This document shows, one piece after another, positions 33,983 through 41,907 of a DNA stretch of 44,086 nucleotides. Position 1 is the first letter of the stretch. The number at the start of each line of letters is the position of its first letter. The stretch comes from Candidatus Parvarchaeota archaeon UBA446. GTDB lineage: Archaea > Nanobdellota > Nanobdellia > Parvarchaeales > Parvarchaeaceae. Where the stretch lies: the NCBI GenBank assembly GCA_002503215.1, contig DARG01000031.1:1-44086 (forward strand). Direction: 5' to 3'. The notes below the pieces were generated by a model that was not told the origin of the DNA, did no database searches, and saw only the letters and a program-made list of their open reading frames with translations. A program made the translations under genes and the position numbers.

Positions 33983-35402
33983 ATTTGATAAAGAAAGAAT
34001 CGATAAATTAAAGCACTTGCTTGCCGAGGGAATCGATCCATATGGAAGCAGATTTGACAAAACTGCTGAAACACTAAAAATAAAAAGCGATTTTGATAAG
34101 TTAGAAGGAAAGGATGAAAAGATAGCAGGAAGGATAATAGCGAAGAGAGATCATGGTACAATAAAATTCATTGATATTCAAGATGAAACGGGTACAATAC
34201 AGATATATTTCTCAAATAAGCATGTAAATAAAGAATCGATCAAGATTGCGGAACTACTTGATGTGGGAGATATAATAGGAGTATACGGTTCAGTTGTAAA
34301 AACTAAGACCGATGAAATATCAATAGACGCAAAAGAAGTTGTAATACTAAGTAAATCGCTTTTGCCTCTCCCTCCGAGATGGTATGGGTTAGAGGATACG
34401 GAAAAAAGATTCAGAAAAAGATACCTAGACTTAATAATAAACAGAGAATCCATGGAAAAGATAAAAAAAGGTAGTATAATGGTATCAAAAATAAGAGAAA
34501 TATTAGGCAAGAAAGGATATACCGAAGTAGTGGTACCAATACTTCAGCCAATACCAGGTGGAGCTAATGCTAAACCTTTTATAACACATTATAACTCATT
34601 GGATAGGGATTTCTATCTTAAAATAGCCTCTGAGCTATATCTAAAAAGATTATTAGTGGGGGGGTTCGAAAAAGTCTTCGATATAAGTAAAAATTTCAGA
34701 AATGAGGGTATAGACACCAGACATAATCCAGAGTTTATGATGCTTGAGGCTTACCAAGCATATGGAGATCTAAGTAGCATGCTTGAGCTTACGGAAGAAA
34801 TTATAAAAGAAGCCATATACGCTGCAAACGGAACTTATTCCATAAAATTTGGTGAAAAAAACATAGATTTTTCGAAATTTGAGATAAAAACAATGGAGGA
34901 GATGGTAAAAGAGAAAACTGGTGTAAACAATGACCAGGAGATAATAAAACGCGGAAAGGTATTGGACTCTAAAGTTGAATCGTATGGAGAAGCAATAAAT
35001 GCAATATTTGAGGCGGAGATATCCGATAATATAATAAATCCTGTATTTGTTACAAAATTTCCTATAGAAGTTTCTCCTTTAGCAAAGAACATGGAAGATG
35101 ATCCAAGATTTGTTTACAGGTTTGAGTTATATATAGCCGGCATGGAAATAGCAAATGCATTTTCAGAACTTAATAATCCTATAGAACAGATAAAAAGATT
35201 TGAAGAAGAAGCAAGGAGAAAAAATAAGGGAATAGATGAAACGCAAGAATTCGATAAAGATTTTATAGAAGCCTTGGGATATGGCATGCCACCTACTGGT
35301 GGTGTTGGTATAGGAATTGATCGTATACAGATGCTTGGTACAAATTCTAAAAGCATAAAAGAAGTTATACCTTTCCCACAATTAAGAACATTTGAAGATT
35401 AA
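33972..35402 (+). CDS. lysS: Lysyl-tRNA synthetase, class II
   Basis: The N-terminal OB anticodon domain (IAGRIIAKRDHGTIKFIDIQDETGTIQ) is followed by the class II core with motif 2 (NFRNEGIDTRHNPEFMMLEAYQAY) and motif 3 (GGVGIGIDRIQMLGTNSKSI). It is 476 residues from the ATG at 33972. I reject the ATG 39 nt upstream, because the family starts near this methionine and the upstream residues are read from the membrane-protein gene in another frame. Many archaea use class I LysRS, so this class II enzyme is a lineage trait. Confidence 0.95.
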   Translation: MEFEFDKERIDKLKHLLAEGIDPYGSRFDKTAETLKIKSDFDKLEGKDEKIAGRIIAKRDHGTIKFIDIQDETGTIQIYFSNKHVNKESIKIAELLDVGDIIGVYGSVVKTKTDEISIDAKEVVILSKSLLPLPPRWYGLEDTEKRFRKRYLDLIINRESMEKIKKGSIMVSKIREILGKKGYTEVVVPILQPIPGGANAKPFITHYNSLDRDFYLKIASELYLKRLLVGGFEKVFDISKNFRNEGIDTRHNPEFMMLEAYQAYGDLSSMLELTEEIIKEAIYAANGTYSIKFGEKNIDFSKFEIKTMEEMVKEKTGVNNDQEIIKRGKVLDSKVESYGEAINAIFEAEISDNIINPVFVTKFPIEVSPLAKNMEDDPRFVYRFELYIAGMEIANAFSELNNPIEQIKRFEEEARRKNKGIDETQEFDKDFIEALGYGMPPTGGVGIGIDRIQMLGTNSKSIKEVIPFPQLRTFED

Positions 35403-35440
35403 AAATAAAAAAAATAAAAAATATTTTTGAGCTATTTAGC
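35401..35440 (-). terminator. Probable terminator after the zinc-protein gene
   Basis: On the minus strand a short hairpin AGCTA-AA-TAGCT is followed by a long T-rich run. Archaeal termination favours T-rich tracts. It lies between two converging genes and may also serve lysS on the other strand. Confidence 0.4.
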
Positions 35441-35453
35441 TAAAATTAGGAAC

Positions 35454-35591
35454 TCACTGACTTCCTTTTCTCTTGCTATAGCATTCTCTACAGTAAACTG
35501 GTCTGCCTTCTTGTGGCTGAAATGGAACTTCCGTTTCCTTTCCACAATCAGAGCATACAGCTTTATACATTCTTCTTTCGAATTTTGCCAT
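35454..35591 (-). CDS. 45-residue CxxC-x17-CxxC zinc protein
   Basis: The minus-strand frame from the ATG at 35591 reads MAKFERRMYKAVCSDCGKET, then EVPFQPQEGRPVYCRECYSK, ending RKGSQ. Cysteines 13, 16, 34 and 37 form a zinc knuckle. Small proteins with this pattern (a CxxC pair, the spacer Glu-Val-Pro-Phe, and RPVYCRECY) occur widely in archaea and bacteria, often as a domain of larger proteins; the function is unknown to me. A GAAGGA lies before the ATG. The gene is easily overlooked because of its size. Confidence 0.8.
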   Translation of the reverse strand: MAKFERRMYKAVCSDCGKETEVPFQPQEGRPVYCRECYSKRKGSQ

Positions 35592-35712
35592 ATTCCTTCT
35601 CAAAGGAATGAACTAAAGAGTTTCCACAAGAGCGAATTTAAATTATCAAAAAACTCTCCTGATAGAACTCCTAACATTCATTTCCTCTATTTGAATATAA
35701 GATACGCTGGCT

Positions 35713-36087
35713 TTATAAACTTATCTTTTTTTTGTTTACAGGATAAATCCGATTTTTATTATACTCTTTATTCAGCCAACAGCCCCCTAGATATTCCCCT
35801 TTTTCATTTGCTGGCAGTTCTTTAGTTTCTAAATCTACATTGGCTTTTACCTCTCTATATATCTCAGTATATCTTACTATCTTAGCCATACCTTGAGGTG
35901 TTTTCATATTTTCACTTGTTAATATATAATCGGATACATTAGTAAGAAGGCAATAAGCTTGTTTTAATGCTGTTCCCATATTCTTAGAATCGTAAGCTTG
36001 CTTAACCTTATTAAGTTGGTCATAAAGTTCATCTTTTCTTGTCCCCTCAACTAAATCCATTATTTCCTCGAGTAATTTTTTTTCCAT
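35713..36087 (-). CDS. Hypothetical protein with a strong ribosome binding site
   Basis: The 124 residues are helical and charged: MEKKLLEEIMDLVEG, then ALKQAYCLLTNVSDYILTSENM, with a basic tail (NRIYPVNKKKISL). No motif is recognised and there is no signal peptide. AGGAGGT lies 7 nt before the ATG, at 36094-36100, one of the few strong SD sequences in this window. A TATA-like region and an inverted repeat AACTTT-AATA/TATTG-AAAGTT (36121-36155) lie upstream, before the tRNA-Ile gene. Confidence 0.7.
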   Translation of the reverse strand: MEKKLLEEIMDLVEGTRKDELYDQLNKVKQAYDSKNMGTALKQAYCLLTNVSDYILTSENMKTPQGMAKIVRYTEIYREVKANVDLETKELPANEKGEYLGGCWLNKEYNKNRIYPVNKKKISL

Positions 36088-36234
36088 TTTTTTACCTCCT
36101 CGTCTAAAGTATTAATATGAAACTTTAATATATTTAAATCTTTTTATTGAAAGTTAATTAATACAAATAGATATTTTTTACATATAAAAATGTTTAAGTA
36201 GTTATAAATATTAAAAAGATAATTAGAAATTATT

Positions 36235-36331
36235 GGGTCTGTAGCTTAATGGTGGAGCGCCGCTCTTATATGGGTACGCTCTAACAAACTAAGTAAAGCG
36301 GAGGCCGGGGGTTCGATCCCCCTCAGACCCA
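36235..36331 (+). tRNA. tRNA-Ile (anticodon TAT) with a 25-nt BHB intron
   Basis: Acceptor GGGTCTG pairs with CAGACCC and the discriminator is A. The D-arm GCTT/GAGC has A14 and GG. The anticodon stem CCGCT (36260-36264) pairs with AGCGG (36297-36301). The loop is CTTATA, the intron and A38, giving anticodon TAT, which reads the isoleucine codon AUA. The T-arm is GGGGG-TTCGATC-CCCCT. Mature length is 72 nt. AUA codons are very frequent in this window. UAU anticodons are rare in archaea, which mostly use a CAU tRNA with agmatidine. Confidence 0.8.
36271..36295 (+). other. tRNA-Ile intron (bulge-helix-bulge)
   Basis: The 25-nt intron lies at position 37/38. Exon CTTA (36265-36268) pairs with intron TAAG (36290-36293) as the 4-bp central helix. 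The 3-nt bulges are TAT on the 5' side and TAA on the 3' side, each cut after its second base. The inner helix is weak, so this is a relaxed BHB. Confidence 0.7.
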
Positions 36332-36374
36332 AATTTTTATATTAGAACTGTAAGTCTGTGACGAACCATTAGCA

Positions 36375-36770
36375 TTATACAAGATTTGTCACAATGCTTA
36401 CACAATTTACTGAAAAATCCTGCATCTTTCCTAGAAAAGGAGTTTCGTAAAACCCTGAATCCGTACCAATATAGTGGTACCTATCTTCCATTTCTTTCTT
36501 GATTACTTTTATCTTTTCCGCATTATCCTGTATTCCTGCGACTATATATACGGATTCGACTATCCCTTTTTTGTAAAGTTTGAACGCGCCCTTTACAACC
36601 GAATAAACTGACCTTGACAATTTTTTATAGCCAGAAATGTCTGGATTCATGACGTACTGTAATTTATTTTCTCTTAACACTTCAATATATCCTTTCTTTA
36701 TGGCCAGTATCTCCCCACTACCAGGCAGCATGTTTTCAACCAGCAGATCATAGAGAGATTTGCTTTCCAT
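36375..36770 (-). CDS. Hypothetical protein, third gene of the RHH/adenylyl-sulfate hydrolase operon
   Basis: About 131 residues from the ATG at 36770; a GTG at 36776 overlaps the upstream stop. The sequence has mixed alpha/beta character: MESKSLYDLLVENMLPGSG, IEVLRENKLQYVMNPDISGYKK, VYIVAGIQDNAEKIKVIKKEM. There is no signal peptide or metal motif. It follows the CysH/CysD-like gene by 2 nt and therefore belongs with it, perhaps as a partner or downstream enzyme. No family is recognised. Confidence 0.65.
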   Translation of the reverse strand: MESKSLYDLLVENMLPGSGEILAIKKGYIEVLRENKLQYVMNPDISGYKKLSRSVYSVVKGAFKLYKKGIVESVYIVAGIQDNAEKIKVIKKEMEDRYHYIGTDSGFYETPFLGKMQDFSVNCVSIVTNLV

Positions 36771-36772
36771 TC

Positions 36773-37603
36773 TCACATGTACCCGAAAAGTCTCAACTTT
36801 TCCATGACTCCTTCCTTATCTTGTGACCTTCCGGCTCTTTCCCTTGTATGCTCGAGATCTTGTTCCCATGCTGGCAAATCACTAGTCTTCTTGGAATCCA
36901 GTTTTCCATCTATAGATCTATAACCTAATTTATAAAGAGGGTGCACAGGGAGCTTTTGCTTGAACATGTACTCCCATATGTTCCTCTCTGTAAACGGCAG
37001 TATAGGTTGTACCCTTACATGATCAGGATGGCTCCTAGGGCTTATGAATACCTCCATAGACCTTGCATCATTCTCGTCCCATCTTACACCTGTGAAAAGA
37101 GCATCAAACCTGTATTTTTCAATGTACATATTCATAGCTACTGTTTTTAACAGGTGATTACCTATTTCCGTTTCTAGGCTATATTCAAACTCATCACCAT
37201 TAAAACCTATTCTTCTGGCTTCATCTTGATTTAATTTGTTTAAACTGTTTATTTTTATCATATTATTTTCGCCTACGTTATTCAAAACATCTTCATTCTT
37301 TGCGTATATTACTTTGAAACCCCACTCTTTGCTGACATCCTCAAGCATCTTCATTGTCTCATCATAATGTTGCCCGTGGTCTATGAAAAGTGCCGGAGGC
37401 ATCTGCATACCCAAGTCCTTGCACGCTCTTCTAACAAGATCTAGGACGACTGTACTGTCTTTTCCTGCACTCCATACTACAGTGGGGCGTGTGTATCTTT
37501 TTAATGCGTCTTTTATTACAATGAGAGCTATATCCTCCTTTGCCTCTAGACTCAGGCCGCTCTCTATTCTCTGTTTTTTTACTGAATACTCCTCGCTTTC
37601 CAT
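36773..37603 (-). CDS. PAPS-reductase/CysD-like adenine nucleotide alpha hydrolase
   Basis: The 276 residues carry the PP-loop SAGKDS (45-50), FIDHGQHYDET, the FTGVRWDENDARSMEVF segment, HPDHVRVQPILPFTERNIWEYM and a C-terminal RERAGRSQDKEG. These match the PAPS-reductase/ATP-sulfurylase-small-subunit (CysD) superfamily. The C-terminal GRxxD also occurs in CysD, but no CysN partner is adjacent. The substrate could be adenylyl sulfate or another adenylated or thiolated compound. It ends in KLRLFGYM, almost the same tail as its upstream neighbour. An AGGAGGT overlaps the end of the RHH gene and serves this ATG. Confidence 0.75.
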   Translation of the reverse strand: MESEEYSVKKQRIESGLSLEAKEDIALIVIKDALKRYTRPTVVWSAGKDSTVVLDLVRRACKDLGMQMPPALFIDHGQHYDETMKMLEDVSKEWGFKVIYAKNEDVLNNVGENNMIKINSLNKLNQDEARRIGFNGDEFEYSLETEIGNHLLKTVAMNMYIEKYRFDALFTGVRWDENDARSMEVFISPRSHPDHVRVQPILPFTERNIWEYMFKQKLPVHPLYKLGYRSIDGKLDSKKTSDLPAWEQDLEHTRERAGRSQDKEGVMEKLRLFGYM

Positions 37604-37612
37604 TTGTACCTC

Positions 37613-37834
37613 CTACATGTAACCTAATCTTCTGAGTTTATCCTCAAGATCCGTTACTCTTTCATCTTTATCTTTTCTTCCCTTTCCTTCCTCAGCACTT
37701 TCGGAGATTATCTCTCTCAACAGATATTCAACGAAACTCGAAAGGGATGTAAACCCTGTCTTTTCCGTGAACTTTTTTACCTTATCAGCTAAAGGCTTAG
37801 GTATAGAAACTGTAGTGAATTTTTGTTCTTCCAT
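37613..37834 (-). CDS. Ribbon-helix-helix (CopG/MetJ-type) regulator
   Basis: The 73 residues start EEQKFTTVSIPKPLADKVKKF, a beta-strand plus helix, then SLSSFVEYLLREIIS, completing one RHH unit. A charged linker and the C-terminal KLRRLGYM follow. RHH dimers bind DNA through the strand and often repress their own operon. The operator-like repeats at 37892-37972 lie directly upstream of the start, so autoregulation of this operon is likely. Its stop lies inside the SD of the next gene. Confidence 0.85.
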   Translation of the reverse strand: MEEQKFTTVSIPKPLADKVKKFTEKTGFTSLSSFVEYLLREIISESAEEGKGRKDKDERVTDLEDKLRRLGYM

Positions 37835-37891
37835 AATTACTAATAATTATATATAATTATGTATATAAATAACTTTCTATATTTGGCAACT

Positions 37892-37972
37892 TTGCTAATA
37901 AACTCTAATTTGCTAACAAAGTCGGGAAGCTGCTAATAAAGTCTTATTTTTTCATTACTTAATTAGCAAAGC
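37892..37972. promoter_or_regulatory. Operator-like repeat array upstream of the RHH gene
   Basis: Three direct copies of TTTGCTAATAAA-GTC-like sequence begin at GCTAA positions 37894, 37912 and 37932 (GCTAATAAACTC, GCTAACAAAGTC, GCTAATAAAGTC). An inverted TTAGCAAAG lies at 37963-37971. Spacings of 18 and 20 bp are close to two helical turns, so the sites face the same side. This is the expected form for RHH dimers binding cooperatively. The rest of the 350-bp gap (to 38186) shows only AT-rich sequence and a TATA-like box for the gene at 38187. Confidence 0.55.
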
Positions 37973-38186
37973 TATCTTTGACTTTGTATAAACAATCAGA
38001 CTTATTAAATAGGACCCATACTTTCAAAGAAGTACCGATTTAATCTTATATAGATAAATCAAAGGCCTTTAAAATAGACAAAAATAAATCTCTCTACAGA
38101 GAAGACAATCTAAATATTTTTAGTTATCTGTATAAAGCAACTTAAAAGCATGAAATATACATATACTAGAAAAACCCATATAAGCT

Positions 38187-38702
38187 ATGCCAAAAGAATT
38201 GCTAACATCTGATGAAATCATTCATTTATCAAATTTATTAAGACAAACATATAAATTTATAAGTGATTTATCTATTTCAGATCCGCTAGCTAAAAGGTTA
38301 AAATATCCACAGATACCTCCAATACTTAGCGAGTCACTAGCGATTCGCCTTCTAAAAAATGGCAAGATATTAAAAAATAAGTTAAACAATTATTCATTTA
38401 ACTTTGGTGGAAATGTAGCAGATATATTAGCTACATTTGGTGAAGAAACAATCAAAATAGAAGTTAAAGCTACCGGTGCAAAGGCCTTTCAATATTTTAG
38501 TGATAAAGATACAGACGCAGATTATATAATTTGGCTACATTTTGGAGAGTTCTTTTCTAAAGCAGAAGACTTACCTATCGAGGTATACTTAATATCTAAA
38601 CCAAAACGTTATTTCCCAAATCATAAGAAAATTACATTACCAGTAGTAAAGAGAATTGTAGTAGATATAGAAGAAACAAAAATAACTTTAAGCAACATTT
38701 AA
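38187..38702 (+). CDS. Lone PD-(D/E)XK-type nuclease, restriction-enzyme-like
   Basis: The 171 residues include NVADILATFGEETIKIEVKATG. It has an aspartate on one strand and E-x-K on the next, as in PD-(D/E)XK nucleases. DADYIIWLHFG and a final beta hairpin follow. The N-terminal half is helical with many aliphatic residues. The size fits a small type II restriction enzyme or a mobile-element endonuclease. No methyltransferase is nearby, so it would need host protection or a specific trigger. TATA-like sequence at about -26 supports the ATG at 38187. Confidence 0.6.
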   Translation: MPKELLTSDEIIHLSNLLRQTYKFISDLSISDPLAKRLKYPQIPPILSESLAIRLLKNGKILKNKLNNYSFNFGGNVADILATFGEETIKIEVKATGAKAFQYFSDKDTDADYIIWLHFGEFFSKAEDLPIEVYLISKPKRYFPNHKKITLPVVKRIVVDIEETKITLSNI

Positions 38703-38938
38703 ATTTAGACAGTACTCGACTTTATAAGCGTAATTAGGGTTTGCATAGTACTTTCTCTAATCTTCCAGAGTGTATCTCCAGTTGGAGAGAACGTATTTAA
38801 TGAAGATAGAAACTATTGCCGTTTTCATAACCGTCCAATATAACATTTTAAGTTCCCAAAGGAAAGTTTATATAAGTATTCATATCTAAAGAAGAGAGTA
38901 AAGTCATAATCGCAATAAAAAGTTGATAAATAGATAAA

Positions 38939-39985
38939 ATGGAATCATCAGAAAATGAAACGTATAAACATGCTGGCCTCATAAAGTCAGATCTAAAAAG
39001 TATAGTGAATACTGCATGGCCATCAATTCAGAATGAAGCAGAAAAGGTAACTAAAGATTTCAGCTTAAAATCAAGAGCTTACTGGATAAAAGCATTCTAT
39101 AAAAAACTAAATCCTGTATCAACACTGTATGAGCTGGAATATGGAGTATTCTGGCATGCACTTGACAACTGGGAAGGTATAAAGAAGCAGCTAGGTCCTG
39201 ACAGACAACTTGCATATGAAGAGGCAGTCCTATCACAAGCAGAGAGATCTGAACTTATAAGGAAGAAAAGACATAACTTCGCACCAGGATATGAACACCC
39301 TTATATAATACTTTTGGAGTTATATGACGAACAGAAAATTTCGGAAAAGGCCGTGAGCAAGACAAAACTTACAGATATAGTGGACCATGCCTTTTGGGAG
39401 ATAGCCTATGACAACTCACCCGGTAAGTCACTAACTGCCATGAATCTGGAACTTTTTGACTCATATATACCGATAATTGACTTTAGAACCGCACTCAAGT
39501 CCTACAGAAAGCCTCTTGAAGCAGGAGATTGGGTAACGCATAACTATATCAAAGAATTTAAAAGACAGAAATCTGGTATGTCAAAGGAAGAAGCAGAAGC
39601 TCTTGCTGCCCCAATCATAGAGAAAATAATTTACGACAAAATTACCTATGAAATAGAACCCTGGCTTTACAGACCTAACGACGATTCCTCGGAAGTAAGT
39701 CTAGCTGATGACGGTAGTTTATCGATAACGGACAAGAAAATAAAAAATATTTACCCGGAGATGAGTCTCTCTTACCAGTTAAAACCCTACACACAATATA
39801 TGAAAAGTGCCCCCGCACAGGACAGGATAAGACACCTTGCATCGTATTTGGCTTCAAACGCTAAAAACGGTGAGGATGACCTAAGAAAGCCGTATGCTAT
39901 GGCCTTCAACAAAATAATGAAATACTTAAGATTTGATAATAGGCAGAAAAAAGATGAATTTATACTTAATAATCCTGTAGACTAG
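38939..39985 (+). CDS. Orphan hypothetical protein of 348 residues
   Basis: A soluble, helical, Trp/Tyr-rich protein (RAYWIKAFYKKLNPVSTLYE, GVFWHALDNWEGIK, HNFAPGYEHPYIILLELYDE). It has no recognised motif, signal peptide or membrane segment. It sits after a 236-nt gap with a TATA-like TTTATATAAG near 38868-38877 and another AT-rich box at about -26. Its end abuts convergent trpS without spacing. It lies in the accessory-looking part of the window, next to the RHH operon and a lone nuclease. Confidence 0.6.
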   Translation: MESSENETYKHAGLIKSDLKSIVNTAWPSIQNEAEKVTKDFSLKSRAYWIKAFYKKLNPVSTLYELEYGVFWHALDNWEGIKKQLGPDRQLAYEEAVLSQAERSELIRKKRHNFAPGYEHPYIILLELYDEQKISEKAVSKTKLTDIVDHAFWEIAYDNSPGKSLTAMNLELFDSYIPIIDFRTALKSYRKPLEAGDWVTHNYIKEFKRQKSGMSKEEAEALAAPIIEKIIYDKITYEIEPWLYRPNDDSSEVSLADDGSLSITDKKIKNIYPEMSLSYQLKPYTQYMKSAPAQDRIRHLASYLASNAKNGEDDLRKPYAMAFNKIMKYLRFDNRQKKDEFILNNPVD

Positions 39986-41140
39986 TTACATTCTGTGACC
40001 TACAAAGTCATTTGGGTTAAACATGTATTCCGATAGATGGTTTTTCACCTTCTCCCTATTCTGTCTGAGCTGATTAAGAAACAGGTTTATAGAGTCGGCG
40101 GCTAGTGCCTTCATCTCACCGCTCAGCAACTTGCCGGATTTATAATCATCGTATACACTCTGTACCTTTCTTTCGTCATTCTCTATAAAACTATAAACGT
40201 TAAATGAGAAGTCTATATCTGGGTTTGCACCGTATTTCCTCTGCTCTTCTAATGTATCCCTCCCGCCAGAGAAAGCATATTTCATGAGCTTCTTCTTCAC
40301 AGTCTGTTCGCTGTCATCTAGGAATATGGCACTCTCTTCCACGGAGGAGGACATCTTTCCAGAATTACCCTGCAAAGCAGGAAGGAATTTGGAGATTATA
40401 GAAGAGGGCTTATAATAGCCGAGTTTAGGCAGTACATCCCTTGATATCCTAAAGTATGGATCCTGATCTATTGCATATGGTATAAGACACCTAAGGTTCT
40501 TTCCGCTGATCGCAGACAATAGAAATGAAGGAACTATCTGCATCGATGGAAAAAATACCTTTCCTATATTGTCACTGTCAGTCACCCCAAACACTGCCTT
40601 TATAGTAGACATGGTAGTATGCTTAGCTACATCGGTTGCATAGTAATAAAGCTCCTTGGCATTGTCATAATCTTTGATTATATGTGTCTTCTTCGGATCG
40701 AATCCCAATGATAAAATGTCTAAGATATTTTCTTCGGCTACATGTTCTATCTCCTTCTTTGTTCTAGTACTTTTTATAAGATATTTTTCATCATCTGTTA
40801 TCTGTATTAATAAATGCACATCAAATGTATCCTGAAGCCATTTAGTAAAAGTAAACGGAAGCAAGTGTCCTATATGCATTTTTCCAGATGGACCTCTTCC
40901 TGTATAAAGATAAAAACTCTTACCGTTTTCATAATCGTCTAATATTAGGTTAAGATCTCTGTGTGCAAAAAAGATTTTTTTGGAAAGAAAAGGGTGTAGT
41001 TTTCCTTTTGCTATTTTTTCTATCCTTTCTAAAAGTTTGCTAGTTATGAGTTCTACACCGAACTTTTTGACAAGTTTGGAGTAAGACGCTTCATTCAGTT
41101 CTCCAGACACTTCCCAAGGAGTAACTTTAAGCTCTTCCAT
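39986..41140 (-). CDS. trpS: Tryptophanyl-tRNA synthetase, archaeal/eukaryotic type
   Basis: The 384 residues carry class I motifs KMHIGH (H89-H92) and KMSSS (261-265). The TrpRS-specific region AIDQDPYFRISRDVLPKLGYYKPSSI and PSMQIVPSF lies between them, and an archaeal/eukaryotic N-terminal extension is present. The bacterial form would be about 330 residues and lack this N-terminus. It has its own promoter region of 50 nt upstream, facing away from the HAD gene. Confidence 0.95.
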   Translation of the reverse strand: MEELKVTPWEVSGELNEASYSKLVKKFGVELITSKLLERIEKIAKGKLHPFLSKKIFFAHRDLNLILDDYENGKSFYLYTGRGPSGKMHIGHLLPFTFTKWLQDTFDVHLLIQITDDEKYLIKSTRTKKEIEHVAEENILDILSLGFDPKKTHIIKDYDNAKELYYYATDVAKHTTMSTIKAVFGVTDSDNIGKVFFPSMQIVPSFLLSAISGKNLRCLIPYAIDQDPYFRISRDVLPKLGYYKPSSIISKFLPALQGNSGKMSSSVEESAIFLDDSEQTVKKKLMKYAFSGGRDTLEEQRKYGANPDIDFSFNVYSFIENDERKVQSVYDDYKSGKLLSGEMKALAADSINLFLNQLRQNREKVKNHLSEYMFNPNDFVGHRM

Positions 41141-41190
41141 ATAAGATTAAAGCTACTGCTGTTTATTAAGATTTATTATATTTTACATGC

Positions 41191-41907
41191 TTAATATATT
41201 ATATTGAGTAAATCCTTTATGTCATGTATAACCGCATCTGGTTCATTTATTCCATTATTAGGTGGAAGAAACGCATCTATAAGTATAGCTTTCATACCTG
41301 CTTCTTTAGCGTTGTCTATATCTGCGTCCATTCTGTCACCTACTGCTACGGTATCTTCAGGTTTTACACCTAGAAGTCTGGAAAGTTCTATAAAAGGTAT
41401 TGGACCAGTCTTCCTTTGAGGTATCGTCTCTCCGGCTATTATCAACGCGTCGAAAAGTCTTATAAAACTTAGTTTTTCTAACCGCTGTTTCTTAAGTCCT
41501 GGCCTTACATCTGTATCTGTTAATAAACCCAGTTTTTTTCCTCTCTTCTTCAGTTCTTCTAAGATATTTTCAGTATATTCGGGATATGTTACCTTATTAA
41601 GTATGGCATCATAAAAGCTCTCTGCCAATTCGTTGATTTCGTTTTCATTTAAACCCAAACCGAGATTACTATTTACTTGTTCTATCACCACCTTTCTATC
41701 ATATACTCTATTAGATAGAGGTTGCTTATCTATTGCTTCTTTCTGAGCAGCAAACATCTTCTCTTTTAAAGATTCCTGATCTAGATTTAACTTGTCTGCA
41801 AGTCTTTTGGAAATCTCAGAATATGCATAGTTTATAGCGTGGTGTGTATTCACCAGTGTATTATCAAAATCAAATATAATTGCACTTGCTCTTATTTTTT
41901 CTGGCAT
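41191..41907 (-). CDS. HAD-family hydrolase, phosphoglycolate-phosphatase-like
   Basis: Motifs of a haloacid-dehalogenase phosphatase are visible: IIFDFDNTLVNT (nucleophile and acid Asp), a C1-type helical cap, LLTDTD as motif II, RKTGPIPF as motif III lysine and VAVGDRMDADIDNAK as motif IV. The substrate is not evident; phosphoglycolate or a nucleotide phosphate are common in the subfamily. It abuts the rpl37e stop with no spacing and is the last gene of the thermosome operon. Confidence 0.9.
   Translation of the reverse strand: MPEKIRASAIIFDFDNTLVNTHHAINYAYSEISKRLADKLNLDQESLKEKMFAAQKEAIDKQPLSNRVYDRKVVIEQVNSNLGLGLNENEINELAESFYDAILNKVTYPEYTENILEELKKRGKKLGLLTDTDVRPGLKKQRLEKLSFIRLFDALIIAGETIPQRKTGPIPFIELSRLLGVKPEDTVAVGDRMDADIDNAKEAGMKAILIDAFLPPNNGINEPDAVIHDIKDLLNIIY

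Noticed and set aside
35427..35825. 132-codon plus-strand frame
   Set aside because: It is antisense to the CxxC protein and to the end of the 124-residue gene, which have better starts and motifs.
37892..37972. CRISPR-like short repeats
   Set aside because: The repeats are only about 12 bp with 6-8 bp between them and no unique spacers. They look like regulator sites.
38835..38848. Small hairpin TCTCCA-GT-TGGAGA as an RNA gene
   Set aside because: A six-base stem in an AT-rich gap is not enough to call an RNA gene.
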